A stretch of 64,000 bases of DNA from Parabacteroides massiliensis. GTDB taxonomy: Bacteria > Bacteroidota > Bacteroidia > Bacteroidales > Tannerellaceae. Position 1 is the stretch's first letter. Every line of letters starts with the position of its first letter. Where the stretch lies: NCBI RefSeq assembly GCF_900155425.1, contig NZ_LT700191.1, forward strand, positions 1,876,967 to 1,940,966. The letters are read 5' to 3'. The notes beneath the pieces were generated by a model, which saw nothing but the letters and a program-made list of their open reading frames with translations, was not told where the DNA came from and made no database searches. Below are positions 55,843 to 64,000 of this stretch, piece after piece. Position numbers and translations under genes: made by a program.

Positions 55843-57047
55843 AGATGAAAAAAGCATTCTCTTTTATATGCGTGGGTTTAATGGCTCTTTCTTGTACAGG
55901 AGAAAGAGCGAACGATTTGGTCAGCCAGGATTTTGCTTTTGCAGACAAACAACTGCGCTATGCTTTGACAGAAACGGATAGTGTCCGGAATTCTCTGGGT
56001 AAAACACCGGAAGAACTGCCATCTCCGCGTAATATACAGGCCGATGGCTCTTTGCGCCTGGTTCGTGCCAGGGATTGGTGTAGTGGTTTTTTTCCGGGTG
56101 AACTTTGGTATATGTATGAATATACCAAAGATGATTTTTGGAAAAAGAAGGCAGAGTTTCAAACTGAATTGTTGGAACCTTTAAAATCATATAAGGGTAC
56201 TCATGATTTGGGCTTTATGCTATATTGCAGTTATGGCAATGGGTACCGTATGGAGCAATCGGATAAGTATAAACAAGTTTTATTGGAAGGGGCGAACTCT
56301 TTGGCTTCTCGTTTTAACCCGGTGGTCGGTTGTATTCGTTCTTGGGACCATAATGGGGACAAATGGCAATATCCGGTTATTATAGATAATATGATGAACC
56401 TTGAATATCTGTTTTGGGCAACCAAAGTATCAGGTGATTCGACATTCTATAAAATAGCGGTGACTCATGCCGATAATACCATGAAGAATCATTTTAGAAA
56501 AGATTACAGTTCTTATCATGTGATTGACTATGATACGATAACCGGTGATGTCCGAAACAAACATACCCATCAGGGATATGCCCATGAGTCTGCTTGGGCA
56601 CGCGGGCAAGCGTGGGGTTTGTATGGCTATACGATGTGTTATCGGGAGACCGGAGACAAGCGATATTTGAATCAGGCAGAAGCGATCGCCTCTTTTATCT
56701 TTAATCATCCCAATCTCCCATCGGATTTAATTCCTTATTGGGACTATAATGATCCGGAGATTCCTGCTTCTCCCAGGGATGTATCGGCTGCTGCTATAGC
56801 TGCGTCTGCTTTGTATGAATTGTCGACTTATTCAGATAAGGGAACGCAATACAAAAAATGGGCTGATACCATTTTGAAAAACCTGACGGAATCATATAGG
56901 GTTCCCCTGAATCAGATGCATGGTTTTTTATTGCGCTCAAGTACCGGTCATAAACCAGCTGGAACAGAGATAGATGTCCCAATCGTTTATGCTGATTACT
57001 ATTTTTTGGAAGCACTGATCCGGAAAAGAAATTTGGAAAACGATTGA
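55839..57047 (+). CDS. Unsaturated glucuronyl hydrolase, GH88
   Basis: 402 residues. Lipobox ALSC at residue 19. (alpha/alpha)6 fold with DWCSGFFPGELWYMYEYT, the DNMMNLE aspartate near residue 189, HQGYAHESAWARGQAWGLYGY and the C-terminal PIVYADYYFLEALIR. It hydrates and opens 4,5-unsaturated uronic acids left by the lyases, so it completes the pathway. Translationally coupled to the lyase upstream. Last gene of the PUL. Confidence 0.93.
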   Translation: MKMKKAFSFICVGLMALSCTGERANDLVSQDFAFADKQLRYALTETDSVRNSLGKTPEELPSPRNIQADGSLRLVRARDWCSGFFPGELWYMYEYTKDDFWKKKAEFQTELLEPLKSYKGTHDLGFMLYCSYGNGYRMEQSDKYKQVLLEGANSLASRFNPVVGCIRSWDHNGDKWQYPVIIDNMMNLEYLFWATKVSGDSTFYKIAVTHADNTMKNHFRKDYSSYHVIDYDTITGDVRNKHTHQGYAHESAWARGQAWGLYGYTMCYRETGDKRYLNQAEAIASFIFNHPNLPSDLIPYWDYNDPEIPASPRDVSAAAIAASALYELSTYSDKGTQYKKWADTILKNLTESYRVPLNQMHGFLLRSSTGHKPAGTEIDVPIVYADYYFLEALIRKRNLEND

Positions 57048-57662
57048 GAAGAATGATTCCTAATATGCCAAAACGGTATGTTTTGTTATGCGATCAAGCT
57101 GCTTTTCTTGGATAAACAGCTTGATTAACTTCTCCAGATCCGGATGTAAGAACATGGGAGACCCGGGTGTAGGAAGCGTGTAGACCCGGGTCTTCGCAAA
57201 GTCCCGATGGGGGTGTGGGGGTGTTTATCTGCCATGTTCGGAGAGATTTATTGCTTGTTTCTGCGTCAAAAGAAGCTCATATCGGTAAATGCTTGTTTTT
57301 GTCTGAATAGATGTAAACTGTTTATTATCAATAATGTAAAAGAATTGGTGGGTTGTGAGTATGATAGTCGTATGATAGTTGAATGATAGTTGAAAACATG
57401 AACTATCATGCTTTAATGCGCTGAAATATAGTCTGTTAATGTTGGATATGATGGTATGATAGTTGTATTGCCAAACCTTTATGGAGAATGTGATATTTGA
57501 TTGTTATTTGGGGTTTCTTTTTTATTATACAAGCATAAAAATCGGAAATTTTTGTTACATTTGTTCCCGTATAAGTCCATTTTATGGATGGTCTGTACGA
57601 ATGTATAATCAATGATAAACTTGAATTATTAATAGGCGACAGCCTCTAACCCCTATTTTTGT
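57048..57662. other. Intergenic region with hairpins and ATGATAGT repeats
   Basis: No gene seen in 615 bp. ATCAAGCTG (57093-57101) pairs with CAGCTTGAT (57117-57125), a candidate PUL terminator. AGACCCGGGT (57159-57168) pairs with ACCCGGGTCT (57184-57193). ATGATAGT occurs at 57361, 57372 and 57383, exactly 11 bp apart, again at 57456, and inverted at 57402-57409. TACATTTG at 57556-57563 is a -7 element for the gene at 57663, giving a leader of about 95 nt. Confidence 0.6.
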
Positions 57663-59144
57663 ATGAAAAGAATCCTTGTTACCCTAACTGTCTGCGCGAC
57701 ACTGGCAGCGGTTGTTTCGTGTGAGTATGACTCTCCCGAAATTAGATTCCAGCAGACGACCACCTTCACAAATGACTACAGTAAGGTTATTGACGCTCTT
57801 CGGGATCAGACTTTGACTATTTCCCAAAAGATGGATCTCCTTGCGGATGCCATGAAGAATCAGACGCTGACTCTTTCCGAGAAAATGTCTCTTTTGGAAG
57901 AGGCTCTTAAGAATCAAGCTTTGACTCTTTCTGAAAAGATGGATCTAATGGCAAAAGCTTATGAGAACGGAGTCCTCAAGTACGAGGAATTGACCGGTAA
58001 GCTCATCAGCGAAATCAAAGCTGCGAACACGGGCATGACAGAAAAACTCGATGCTATCAAAAGAGCTGTCGAGGCACAGACAACCGATCTCAATTCTAAA
58101 ATGGACTTCATTGGAAAAGCTCTTGATCTCATTGCCGATACGGCCGAGAAAGGTTTCGACAAGAATGCCGAGGTTTCCGGATTGGTGAAGGCGGCGATCG
58201 AGTCTCTTAAAGGGTCGATGGAGAAGAAGCTTGATGCGATAAATGATGCGATTGCTTCACAGTCTGCAACACTTTCCGATAAACTAACCTTGATCAAAGG
58301 GGCGGTGGATGCCGGGCTCGTAGGGGAGAACAGTACGTTAGGCCTTGTTAAGAAGGCGATCGATGCTTTGAACTTTACTGCTGGAACGGCCAACGAGAAA
58401 CTGGATGCCATCAAAGAAGCGATAAATTCTCCGAGTTCAGGCCTGAATGTGAAATTGGAAGCTATCAAGGAGGCTGTGGCACAAGGACTGGTTGACGTTA
58501 CCACAAAGCAGGATTTGATTCTGGCTGCCATAAACAGTTCTTCGTCCTACTCTTTCACGAAAGACGAACTCCTGGAAGTGGGTGACGATTATTTGTTGGT
58601 CGATGATGCTTTCTGGAATGCCAATCATCAGAACTATGAAATGGTAAGGGCGCTTAAGGATTTGATTCCGCTCTCTTTGCCGACAAAGTGTAAATTCTAC
58701 TTCAAACAGGATTCAGGTAAATATCCTTTGTCCGGTTACGAGGATACAAGTTTCTATGGGCCTCTTTATGAGGAAGGGAAAATCTTGCGTGTCATCCAAA
58801 GTTCGAGTGAATTGATTCTTGCGGTTAATCTTCAAACTGAAAGCAATAATCCTAACTTAATTAGCAAGAATGGCCATTCCTGTTATTTCTTAAAAAAAGT
58901 CTATAGAAGTTGTTACTATGTTTTCCATGTGGGAATAGGTGGATATGCTGCCGGTAAGAAGCTTAAAATGGAGAATATGGGTAGTAAAGACAATTTCGCT
59001 GTAAAATCAGAATATATTGAGTATGATTTTTGGTCTGAAGCAGTAGCAACTAAACTTGGAGTCTGGGGATTCCATGATTTGGCGTATGACCCGAAGGTTC
59101 ACCCGAATCGTTCCAAAGAGTTTATAATAATCGAAGACAAATAA
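57663..59144 (+). CDS. Coiled-coil stalk lipoprotein of unknown function
   Basis: 493 residues. Lipobox VVSC, Cys20. From about residue 35 to 290 the sequence is built of roughly 18-residue repeats of the kind ALKNQTLTLSEKMSLLEE, later EKLDAIKEAI/KLEAIKEAV units, predicting a long rod or coiled coil. Residues about 300-493 form a separate domain rich in Tyr, Phe and Ser with no recognised family (FYFKQDSGKYPLSGYED; GFHDLAYDPKVHPN). Organisation suggests a surface stalk with a head domain. In an operon with the OMP at 59159 (14 bp). Could be an adhesin, phage-receptor or antagonism component; unproven. Confidence 0.65.
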   Translation: MKRILVTLTVCATLAAVVSCEYDSPEIRFQQTTTFTNDYSKVIDALRDQTLTISQKMDLLADAMKNQTLTLSEKMSLLEEALKNQALTLSEKMDLMAKAYENGVLKYEELTGKLISEIKAANTGMTEKLDAIKRAVEAQTTDLNSKMDFIGKALDLIADTAEKGFDKNAEVSGLVKAAIESLKGSMEKKLDAINDAIASQSATLSDKLTLIKGAVDAGLVGENSTLGLVKKAIDALNFTAGTANEKLDAIKEAINSPSSGLNVKLEAIKEAVAQGLVDVTTKQDLILAAINSSSSYSFTKDELLEVGDDYLLVDDAFWNANHQNYEMVRALKDLIPLSLPTKCKFYFKQDSGKYPLSGYEDTSFYGPLYEEGKILRVIQSSSELILAVNLQTESNNPNLISKNGHSCYFLKKVYRSCYYVFHVGIGGYAAGKKLKMENMGSKDNFAVKSEYIEYDFWSEAVATKLGVWGFHDLAYDPKVHPNRSKEFIIIEDK

Positions 59145-59158
59145 CCCGTTTATTCGTT

Positions 59159-59893
59159 ATGAAGAGATTTTTGACAATGATATTCCTAACGTTATCCTCC
59201 GTATTATTCACACGCATCGAGGCGCAGGAGCGGGTTTCCACCTGGAGCCTCTATGCAGAGGGAGGGGCAACGATGGTACATGGACTGGAAATGTTAAGCG
59301 TGGATGCCGCACCGGGTATGAATATCTTTCCTGAGATAGGAGCAGGCGTTTCGTTCGATGTCCGTCCGTGGTTCCGTTTGGGGCTGAACTATGATTTCTC
59401 CAAATATGCCCGTGAGCAGAGGTTCTCTGAGTTCCAGCCTTTGGAGATTCCCGATGGCGGGGAGGAACTTGCTGAACGGCATGGTGGTTTGGCTTATGCA
59501 AGGATGTGGACTCATTACCACGCTGCAGACCTGACTTTTGAGTTCAACATGATGGAACTGTGGAAGAACCGTAACGACAAGCGCTTCGACCTTTATGTGG
59601 GAACCGGTTTCGGATGGCTCTTCGCAAAAGGGAACACCTACGATATTTCGATGGGTCATGAACGTTGGAGTGAATCGTATAAAGAAACGATAAACACTTG
59701 GCTGAATGCCGTGAACACTCGTCATAAGTTTAATGCCGGCTATGTCCCGATACTGCTATCCGCTGAGTTTGACATCAGTCCGGTCATAACTGTTGGTCTT
59801 CAGGGAAACTATAAACATCTTCTCGACAGTGGCAGTGACTATGTCCCCAAGGGAATCGGTACGGCTTCTGCGGTCTTGAGGATAAATCTATAA
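59159..59893 (+). CDS. Outer-membrane beta-barrel protein, partner of the stalk lipoprotein
   Basis: 244 residues. Signal peptide ending EAQ near residue 24. Amphipathic strands with VSFDVRPWFRLGLNYDF and AEFDISPVITVGLQGNYK, ending AVLRINL; fits an OmpA/OprF-like barrel without a peptidoglycan-binding domain. Expression is tied to the upstream stalk lipoprotein, so it may anchor or export it. Family not recognised. Confidence 0.7.
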   Translation: MKRFLTMIFLTLSSVLFTRIEAQERVSTWSLYAEGGATMVHGLEMLSVDAAPGMNIFPEIGAGVSFDVRPWFRLGLNYDFSKYAREQRFSEFQPLEIPDGGEELAERHGGLAYARMWTHYHAADLTFEFNMMELWKNRNDKRFDLYVGTGFGWLFAKGNTYDISMGHERWSESYKETINTWLNAVNTRHKFNAGYVPILLSAEFDISPVITVGLQGNYKHLLDSGSDYVPKGIGTASAVLRINL

Positions 59894-59931
59894 TCTCATA
59901 CGTCGTTGCTTCGACAATCGGATAAAAAGAT

Positions 59932-59972
59932 TAATTTTGTAGCTCAATGTGATACAGTTGTCGCATTGAGCT
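59932..59972 (+). promoter_or_regulatory. Promoter and 5' hairpin of the second GH20 gene
   Basis: TAATTTTG (59932-59939) is a -7 element. The predicted transcript begins at or next to a perfect 9-bp stem AGCTCAATG (59941-59949) with CATTGAGCT (59964-59972), which could protect the mRNA 5' end or hide an operator. Confidence 0.45.
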
Positions 59973-59992
59973 AACTTTAAATTCAGATATCT

Positions 59993-61591
59993 ATGAAATC
60001 AAGTCTTTTTATTTCCCTTTGTTTGGTATTTCTTTGTTCTTGTCAGGAGTCTCCTGTGGAAGAATATGCCGTGATTCCCCAGCCGGCGGAAATTGCCTAC
60101 ACTTCCGGGTTTGCGAAATTGAAAAACCGGCCGGTTGTCGCTTATTCTCCGGGATTGGCAAATGAAGCGCAACTCCTTCAATCCTATCTGTCTTCCGACT
60201 TTTCTGCCGAAGTCGTGCTGAAAGAAAACGGTGGAAAGGCGGACATAACCTTGCTGTTGGACCCTGCTGTTTTGCCGGATAAAAAGGAAGGCTATGTTTT
60301 GGATGCCACATCCGGAAAGATACTGGTAAAAGCCAATTCGCCGGCCGGTATCTTGAATGGTGTCCGGACTTTACGGCAGGTGATCAAAGAAAAAGACGGT
60401 AAGTTGATGGTACAGAAGGCAACTGTTACGGACTATCCTGCTTTTTCGTGGCGTGCCTTTATGCTCGATGAAGGTCGTTATTTCAAGGGCAAAGAAGTGG
60501 TGAAGCAATTGCTGGATGAAATGGGCGACCTGAAAATGAATGTCTTCCATTGGCATTTGACTAACGATCAGGGATGGCGTATCGAAATAAAGAAGTACCC
60601 GAAGCTGACAGAAATAGGTGCTTTTAGAGACTCTTCTGAAATCAATCATTTCGGAAGTGACGTGTATGATGGTAAACGTCATGGTGGTTTTTATACGCAG
60701 GACGATTTAAAGGAAATTGTGGATTATGCGACGAAGCGTCACATTACGATAGTGCCGGAAGTAAGCATGCCGGGACATGCCAGTGCTGCAATCGCTTCTT
60801 ATCCTTGGCTGGGTACAAGTGGTAAGCAGATCAAAGTACCGGGTAAATTCGGCGTGCATTATGAAGTTTTTAATGTGGCCGATCCTAAGGTGATGAAATT
60901 CTTGGATGAGGTGACGGATGAGGTGATTGCTATCTTCCCCGGTGCCGTGTTCCATATCGGGGGTGATGAGGTAAAATACGATCAGTGGAAAAATTCTCCT
61001 GCGATACGTGCCTATATGGCTGAACATAATCTGAAGACTCCGGCAGAACTTCAGGTGTATTTTACAAATGAAATTTCCAATATGTTGGCAGCCAAAGGTA
61101 AGAGAATGATGGGCTGGAATGAGATTACCGGAGATAAACTGCACGAATACCAGTCGGATGCAGACACAGAAGGTGTGAAGCAGGAGTTGGCTCCCGGTAC
61201 GATCGTCCATTTTTGGAAAGGAGATACTGCTCTTGTCAGGAAAACAATAGAAAAAGGATATGATATCGTGAATTCTCACCATGTATATACTTATTTGGAT
61301 TATTCATACGAGTCGATCCCTTTGGAAAAGGCTTACTCTTTCAATCCCGTGCCGGAAGGTTTGACGGAAGCTCAGGAGGGTAGAGTGTTGGGGTTGGGAT
61401 GCCAGATGTGGGGAGAATTTATCCCGACAGTCGAGAGCATGAATCTGAAAGTCTATCCCCGTTTGGCCGCTTATGCGGAAACAGGGTGGACGGATGCTTC
61501 AAACAAGGATTATCAACGTTTTTTGAACAAGTTGGATTTCTTCCTGCAAAAGTGGAATGCGGAAGGAATTGTCTGCGGACCGGTTCAATAG
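59993..61591 (+). CDS. Beta-N-acetylhexosaminidase, GH20
   Basis: 532 residues. Lipobox LCSC near residue 17. GH20b domain (about 20-145), then the (beta/alpha)8 domain with FHWHLTNDQGWRIEIKKYP and the catalytic HIGGDEV pair near residue 321-327. No C-terminal discoidin domain, unlike the GH20 at 18283. Removes terminal GlcNAc/GalNAc. May process products of the nearby PUL or host glycans. Confidence 0.92.
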   Translation: MKSSLFISLCLVFLCSCQESPVEEYAVIPQPAEIAYTSGFAKLKNRPVVAYSPGLANEAQLLQSYLSSDFSAEVVLKENGGKADITLLLDPAVLPDKKEGYVLDATSGKILVKANSPAGILNGVRTLRQVIKEKDGKLMVQKATVTDYPAFSWRAFMLDEGRYFKGKEVVKQLLDEMGDLKMNVFHWHLTNDQGWRIEIKKYPKLTEIGAFRDSSEINHFGSDVYDGKRHGGFYTQDDLKEIVDYATKRHITIVPEVSMPGHASAAIASYPWLGTSGKQIKVPGKFGVHYEVFNVADPKVMKFLDEVTDEVIAIFPGAVFHIGGDEVKYDQWKNSPAIRAYMAEHNLKTPAELQVYFTNEISNMLAAKGKRMMGWNEITGDKLHEYQSDADTEGVKQELAPGTIVHFWKGDTALVRKTIEKGYDIVNSHHVYTYLDYSYESIPLEKAYSFNPVPEGLTEAQEGRVLGLGCQMWGEFIPTVESMNLKVYPRLAAYAETGWTDASNKDYQRFLNKLDFFLQKWNAEGIVCGPVQ

Positions 61592-61663
61592 TGAACCATT
61601 GTTAAATAACAAAATAACTTCGGCCCGGGTTAAACCATTCATCCGCCTCCAAGTCTATTATTC

Positions 61664-61675
61664 AGAAGCGCTTCT
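61664..61675. promoter_or_regulatory. 12-bp perfect palindrome upstream of the Spy-like gene
   Basis: AGAAGCGCTTCT is perfectly self-complementary with a central CG, the layout of LacI-family operators. It lies 40 bp before the start of the gene at 61716. No regulator is identified. Confidence 0.4.
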
Positions 61676-61715
61676 AAAACAAATAAGTTTAATATTAATA
61701 ACAGGTAATTAGTTT

Positions 61716-62087
61716 ATGAAGAAGGTAATAGGATTGTGTTTGGTTCTCTTGATCAGTTCGGTTTCTGTTTTTGCCCAAGGTGGCAAACGAAGTGCAAAAA
61801 AAGGAGGTGATCCGGCACAACGTTGTGAAAAGATGATTGCCGATCTGAAATTGGATGAGAAACAGGCAGCAGATTTCCGTAAAGTGGAAGCTGAGTTCAG
61901 AGACAAGATGGAAGCGGAAAGAAAACAGCTCGATTCGGATCGCCAGAAGATGCGTGAAAAGATGACAGCCATGCGAAATGACCGGGATGCAGAGATGAAA
62001 AAGATACTGACGGAAGATCAGTATAAACAATATCTTGAAAAACAGCGTCCTCAATCTCCTCGAAAAGGACATGGCCGTATGGAATAA
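61716..62087 (+). CDS. Small periplasmic Spy/CpxP-like helical protein
   Basis: 123 residues. Signal peptide ending VFAQ near residue 21. Highly charged helices (KLDEKQAADFRKVEAEFRDK) and an LTEDQYKQYL motif of the LTxxQ class, known for periplasmic stress chaperones. Basic, Arg/Lys-rich C-terminus. Likely a stress-linked chaperone or sensor. A strong terminator follows. Confidence 0.75.
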   Translation: MKKVIGLCLVLLISSVSVFAQGGKRSAKKGGDPAQRCEKMIADLKLDEKQAADFRKVEAEFRDKMEAERKQLDSDRQKMREKMTAMRNDRDAEMKKILTEDQYKQYLEKQRPQSPRKGHGRME

Positions 62088-62095
62088 AAGAAACT

Positions 62096-62134
62096 CCCGC
62101 CCCAAACAATATGGGACGGGAGTCGTTTTTTTAC
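62096..62134. terminator. Terminator between convergent genes
   Basis: Stem ACTCCCG with CGGGAGT, continued inside by CCCA with TGGG, then GTCG and a T-run. It ends the Spy-like gene; the DUF1080 gene stops on the other side. Confidence 0.8.
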
Positions 62135-62149
62135 GAGGAAAACAAGAAC

Positions 62150-63427
62150 TTATAATGTTTTTACTTTCAAGTTTCTCCACAGGACTTTGATACCTCCTCC
62201 ATCATGGATTTGCAGAGCGATGCGTCCTTGTCCGGCTCCGATCTTTTCATCGTTGATATTGACCATCTCTTGTCCGTTCAACCAAGTCTGGACATTGTCT
62301 CCCTGTACTTTGATACGCATGGTATTCCAGTCACCCTCTTTCAGAATGTTTTCTTTTTCATCCGGGATTTGGATCAGCCAGCCGCGTCCGTATGATTCGT
62401 AGATGCCACCGGTGTCGTGACCTTTGGGTGCCACTTCTACCTGCCAGCCGTTAACTTTGACATCTTCTTCAATGAAGGAACGGATGAATACACCGGAATT
62501 TCCGTCTGCCTCCTGTTTGAATTCTACCGTCAGGTCGAAATCGTCATAGTAATCGCGTGTAGCCAGATAACCGTATTTCTTGTCCGGACCGCTTTCGCAG
62601 ATCAGTAAACCATCTTTTACATACCACTTTTCCGTACCGTAGGCTTCCCATCCTTTCAGGTCGGTACCGTTAAATAGCGTCACCTCTTTTGTTTTGCGGG
62701 GAAGTTCTTTGATCTTGATATTACGGAAAGAAGCAGGGTATCCGTGGTCTTGCAGGCAAAGGACGCCTTTTTTAGCCAAACCGTATTCCGGAGCGTTTGC
62801 CCATTTACCACTGTTTTTCTTTGCATACCAGTCGTCGGTCCAAGCTTCGAATTCCAAGATTTTGACTCCGTTCAGCCAATGCTCTACATGCCCGTTGTCG
62901 AATACAATCTTTGAATTATTCCATTCTCCTTGCGGGTTTACTTTCATTTTAGCCTTGTCCGGAAGATGCATGGCGTAATCCACGCCCAACTTCTGCCATT
63001 CTTCCAGCGGTTCAGGGAAGTTCGGCTCGTCTATTAACTGATATTCCGGCCCTGTAACATATGGAACGGCGAACTGAGGGCGTTCGACTACGTGGTACAG
63101 CATACCGCTATTACCACCTTTGGATAATTTCCAGTCCCAAGACAATTCGAAGTTTTCATACTGCTTGTCGGTTACGATATAACCGCTCGCATCGCTACCG
63201 TCTCCTTTTGCCTGGATGCATCCGTTAACCACATGCCAGGGTTGCGTCAGAGTTGTTCCGTTGTAATCTTTCCAACCGTTCAATGTTTTTCCGTCGAAGA
63301 GGAGTTGCCAGCCGTCTGCGATTTCTTCGGGTGTAAGCGTATTGGGCTCTACACTGGTGCACGAAGAAAATAGGGCGAACGATATGGCGCAAGTTGCCAA
63401 AAGGCCGGAGGCTGTCGTTCTTTTCAT
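62150..63427 (-). CDS. Tandem DUF1080 (3-keto-disaccharide hydrolase-like) lipoprotein
   Basis: 425 residues from ATG 63427; a second ATG four codons earlier gives a worse signal. Lipobox FSSC near residue 24. Two DUF1080/laminin-G-like beta-jelly roll domains, about 35-235 and 240-425, each with GWxxLF or LFNGTDLKGWE at the start and a NGVK or NGQEM strand. The family cleaves 3-keto-glycosides in Bacteroides. The -7 element TATCTTTG is on the minus strand at 63486-63479. Confidence 0.88.
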   Translation of the reverse strand: MKRTTASGLLATCAISFALFSSCTSVEPNTLTPEEIADGWQLLFDGKTLNGWKDYNGTTLTQPWHVVNGCIQAKGDGSDASGYIVTDKQYENFELSWDWKLSKGGNSGMLYHVVERPQFAVPYVTGPEYQLIDEPNFPEPLEEWQKLGVDYAMHLPDKAKMKVNPQGEWNNSKIVFDNGHVEHWLNGVKILEFEAWTDDWYAKKNSGKWANAPEYGLAKKGVLCLQDHGYPASFRNIKIKELPRKTKEVTLFNGTDLKGWEAYGTEKWYVKDGLLICESGPDKKYGYLATRDYYDDFDLTVEFKQEADGNSGVFIRSFIEEDVKVNGWQVEVAPKGHDTGGIYESYGRGWLIQIPDEKENILKEGDWNTMRIKVQGDNVQTWLNGQEMVNINDEKIGAGQGRIALQIHDGGGIKVLWRNLKVKTL

Positions 63428-63720
63428 TACTGATTCCATTTTAGAATTAAGTTTTTAAATGAATAATTGATATGGCGACAAAGATACATCATAGGAATGA
63501 GTTCCCCAATTCATAGCGATGATTTGAAAAACTCAAAACATACATATATTTTATCTGTAGTTATTCCTCTTGTACATTATTATACATATAAAAAGTCCGT
63601 TTGCATGAATTGAAAATAGCGGCCTGTATCATACAGAAAAAAGTTTGGGTTGTAACAGTCAGTGTTTCAGAAGTTATCGTAAAAACATCACAAGAGGGAT
63701 AAAAAATAGTTGCAAAAATG

Positions 63721-63752
63721 TTTGGTGCGTATGTTGTAAAGCATTACTTTTG
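63721..63752 (+). promoter_or_regulatory. rRNA operon promoter P1
   Basis: TTTG (63721-63724), 20-bp spacing, TACTTTTG (63745-63752): a near-perfect Bacteroidales promoter in an AT-rich upstream region. Start near 63757. Confidence 0.65.
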
Positions 63753-63825
63753 CATCCGCATTCGAGAGAGAACGCAGGTGTTTAAATGATGAAACAAAAA
63801 ACTTTTGAAAAAAGTTCCGAAGAAA

Positions 63826-63858
63826 TTTGGAAGTTAAAAATAAAAGTTGTTATCTTTG
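63826..63858 (+). promoter_or_regulatory. rRNA operon promoter P2
   Basis: TTTG (63826-63829), 21 bp, TATCTTTG (63851-63858). Start near 63862. The sequence after each start (CATCCGCATTCG; CACCCACGTTCG) is similar, suggesting tandem promoter duplication. Confidence 0.7.
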
Positions 63859-63859
63859 C

Positions 63860-64000
63860 ACCCACGTTCGTTAAATGAACGCACAAGTTCTTTGAAAGAT
63901 TTACATATCAACAAGTAGTACAAGAGACGTATTAATAATACGAAACATACCGTCAAGGACTACAATAAAGAGACGAGATTCTGAGCGAAGGTATAAAAAA
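63860..64000 (+). other. Leader of a 16S-23S-5S rRNA operon
   Basis: Small GTTCGTTAAATGAAC hairpin (63866-63880), a boxA-like GTTCTTTGAAAG (63887-63898) for antitermination, then the ACATATCAACAAGTAGTACA type leader seen before Bacteroidales 16S genes. The 16S gene itself begins beyond the window. Confidence 0.7.

Noticed and set aside
1..64000. tRNA genes, insertion sequences, prophage or conjugative genes
   Set aside because: No transposase, integrase or tail/portal-like product and no cloverleaf-like sequence was seen by eye; intergenic gaps were read on both strands, but a tRNA scan was not possible.

Overview
The window comes from a Bacteroidales genome, most likely Parabacteroides. The evidence is the recurrent promoter element TAnnTTTG with an upstream TTG/TTTG box, SusC/SusD pairs, FecR/ECF pairs, many Cys lipoproteins, and two large surface proteins with the C-terminal domain (DUF6383 type) typical of Parabacteroides S-layer-like glycoproteins. 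Species cannot be fixed from sequence alone.

Layout. 0.1-2.8 kb: imelysin-like lipoprotein and porin operon (minus strand). 2.8-4.4 kb: a dense regulatory/RNA region with six TAGGTA half-sites, two tandem small-RNA-like units, an array of 21-bp palindromic repeats, a tiny ORF and a gene remnant. 4.1-18.3 kb: two S-layer-type loci, each preceded by a ~215-bp promoter cassette bounded by matching inverted repeats. The first cassette faces its gene (ON) and the second faces away (OFF). pflB-pflA lies between them. 18.3-22.6 kb: GH20 hexosaminidase, MBL-fold hydrolase and a shortened Mur-ligase-like protein. 22.7-35.3 kb: housekeeping genes (DUF4924, rfbD, prfC, small OMP, HAD phosphatase, coiled-coil lipoprotein, rsmI, RecD-like helicase, DUF3822, rsmD, cls, rhomboid). 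35.3-38.1 kb: large outer-membrane receptor-like protein. 38.2-57.0 kb: a polysaccharide utilization locus (PUL) with ECF sigma, FecR anti-sigma, SusC with STN domain, SusD, two lipoproteins, an alginate-lyase/beta-helix fusion, a 1589-residue heparinase-like/PL8 fusion, a heparinase II/III-like lyase and a GH88 unsaturated uronyl hydrolase. 57.0-62.1 kb: a coiled-coil stalk lipoprotein with a partner OMP, a second GH20 and a Spy-like protein. 62.1-63.4 kb: tandem DUF1080 lipoprotein. 63.7-64.0 kb: tandem promoters and leader of an rRNA operon whose 16S gene starts beyond the window.

How it works together (inference). The PUL should sense a uronic-acid glycan through SusC-STN/FecR/ECF, import it, cleave it by beta-elimination and remove the unsaturated uronic acid with GH88; nearby GH20 enzymes could take off hexosamines. 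No sulfatase is present, so a non-sulfated or already desulfated glycan is more likely. The S-layer loci look like an ON/OFF surface switch. A shared 16-bp dyad, TACcTAtttrTAGGTA, links pflB, the porin operon and two putative sRNAs, suggesting a small regulon under a Crp/Fnr-type factor.
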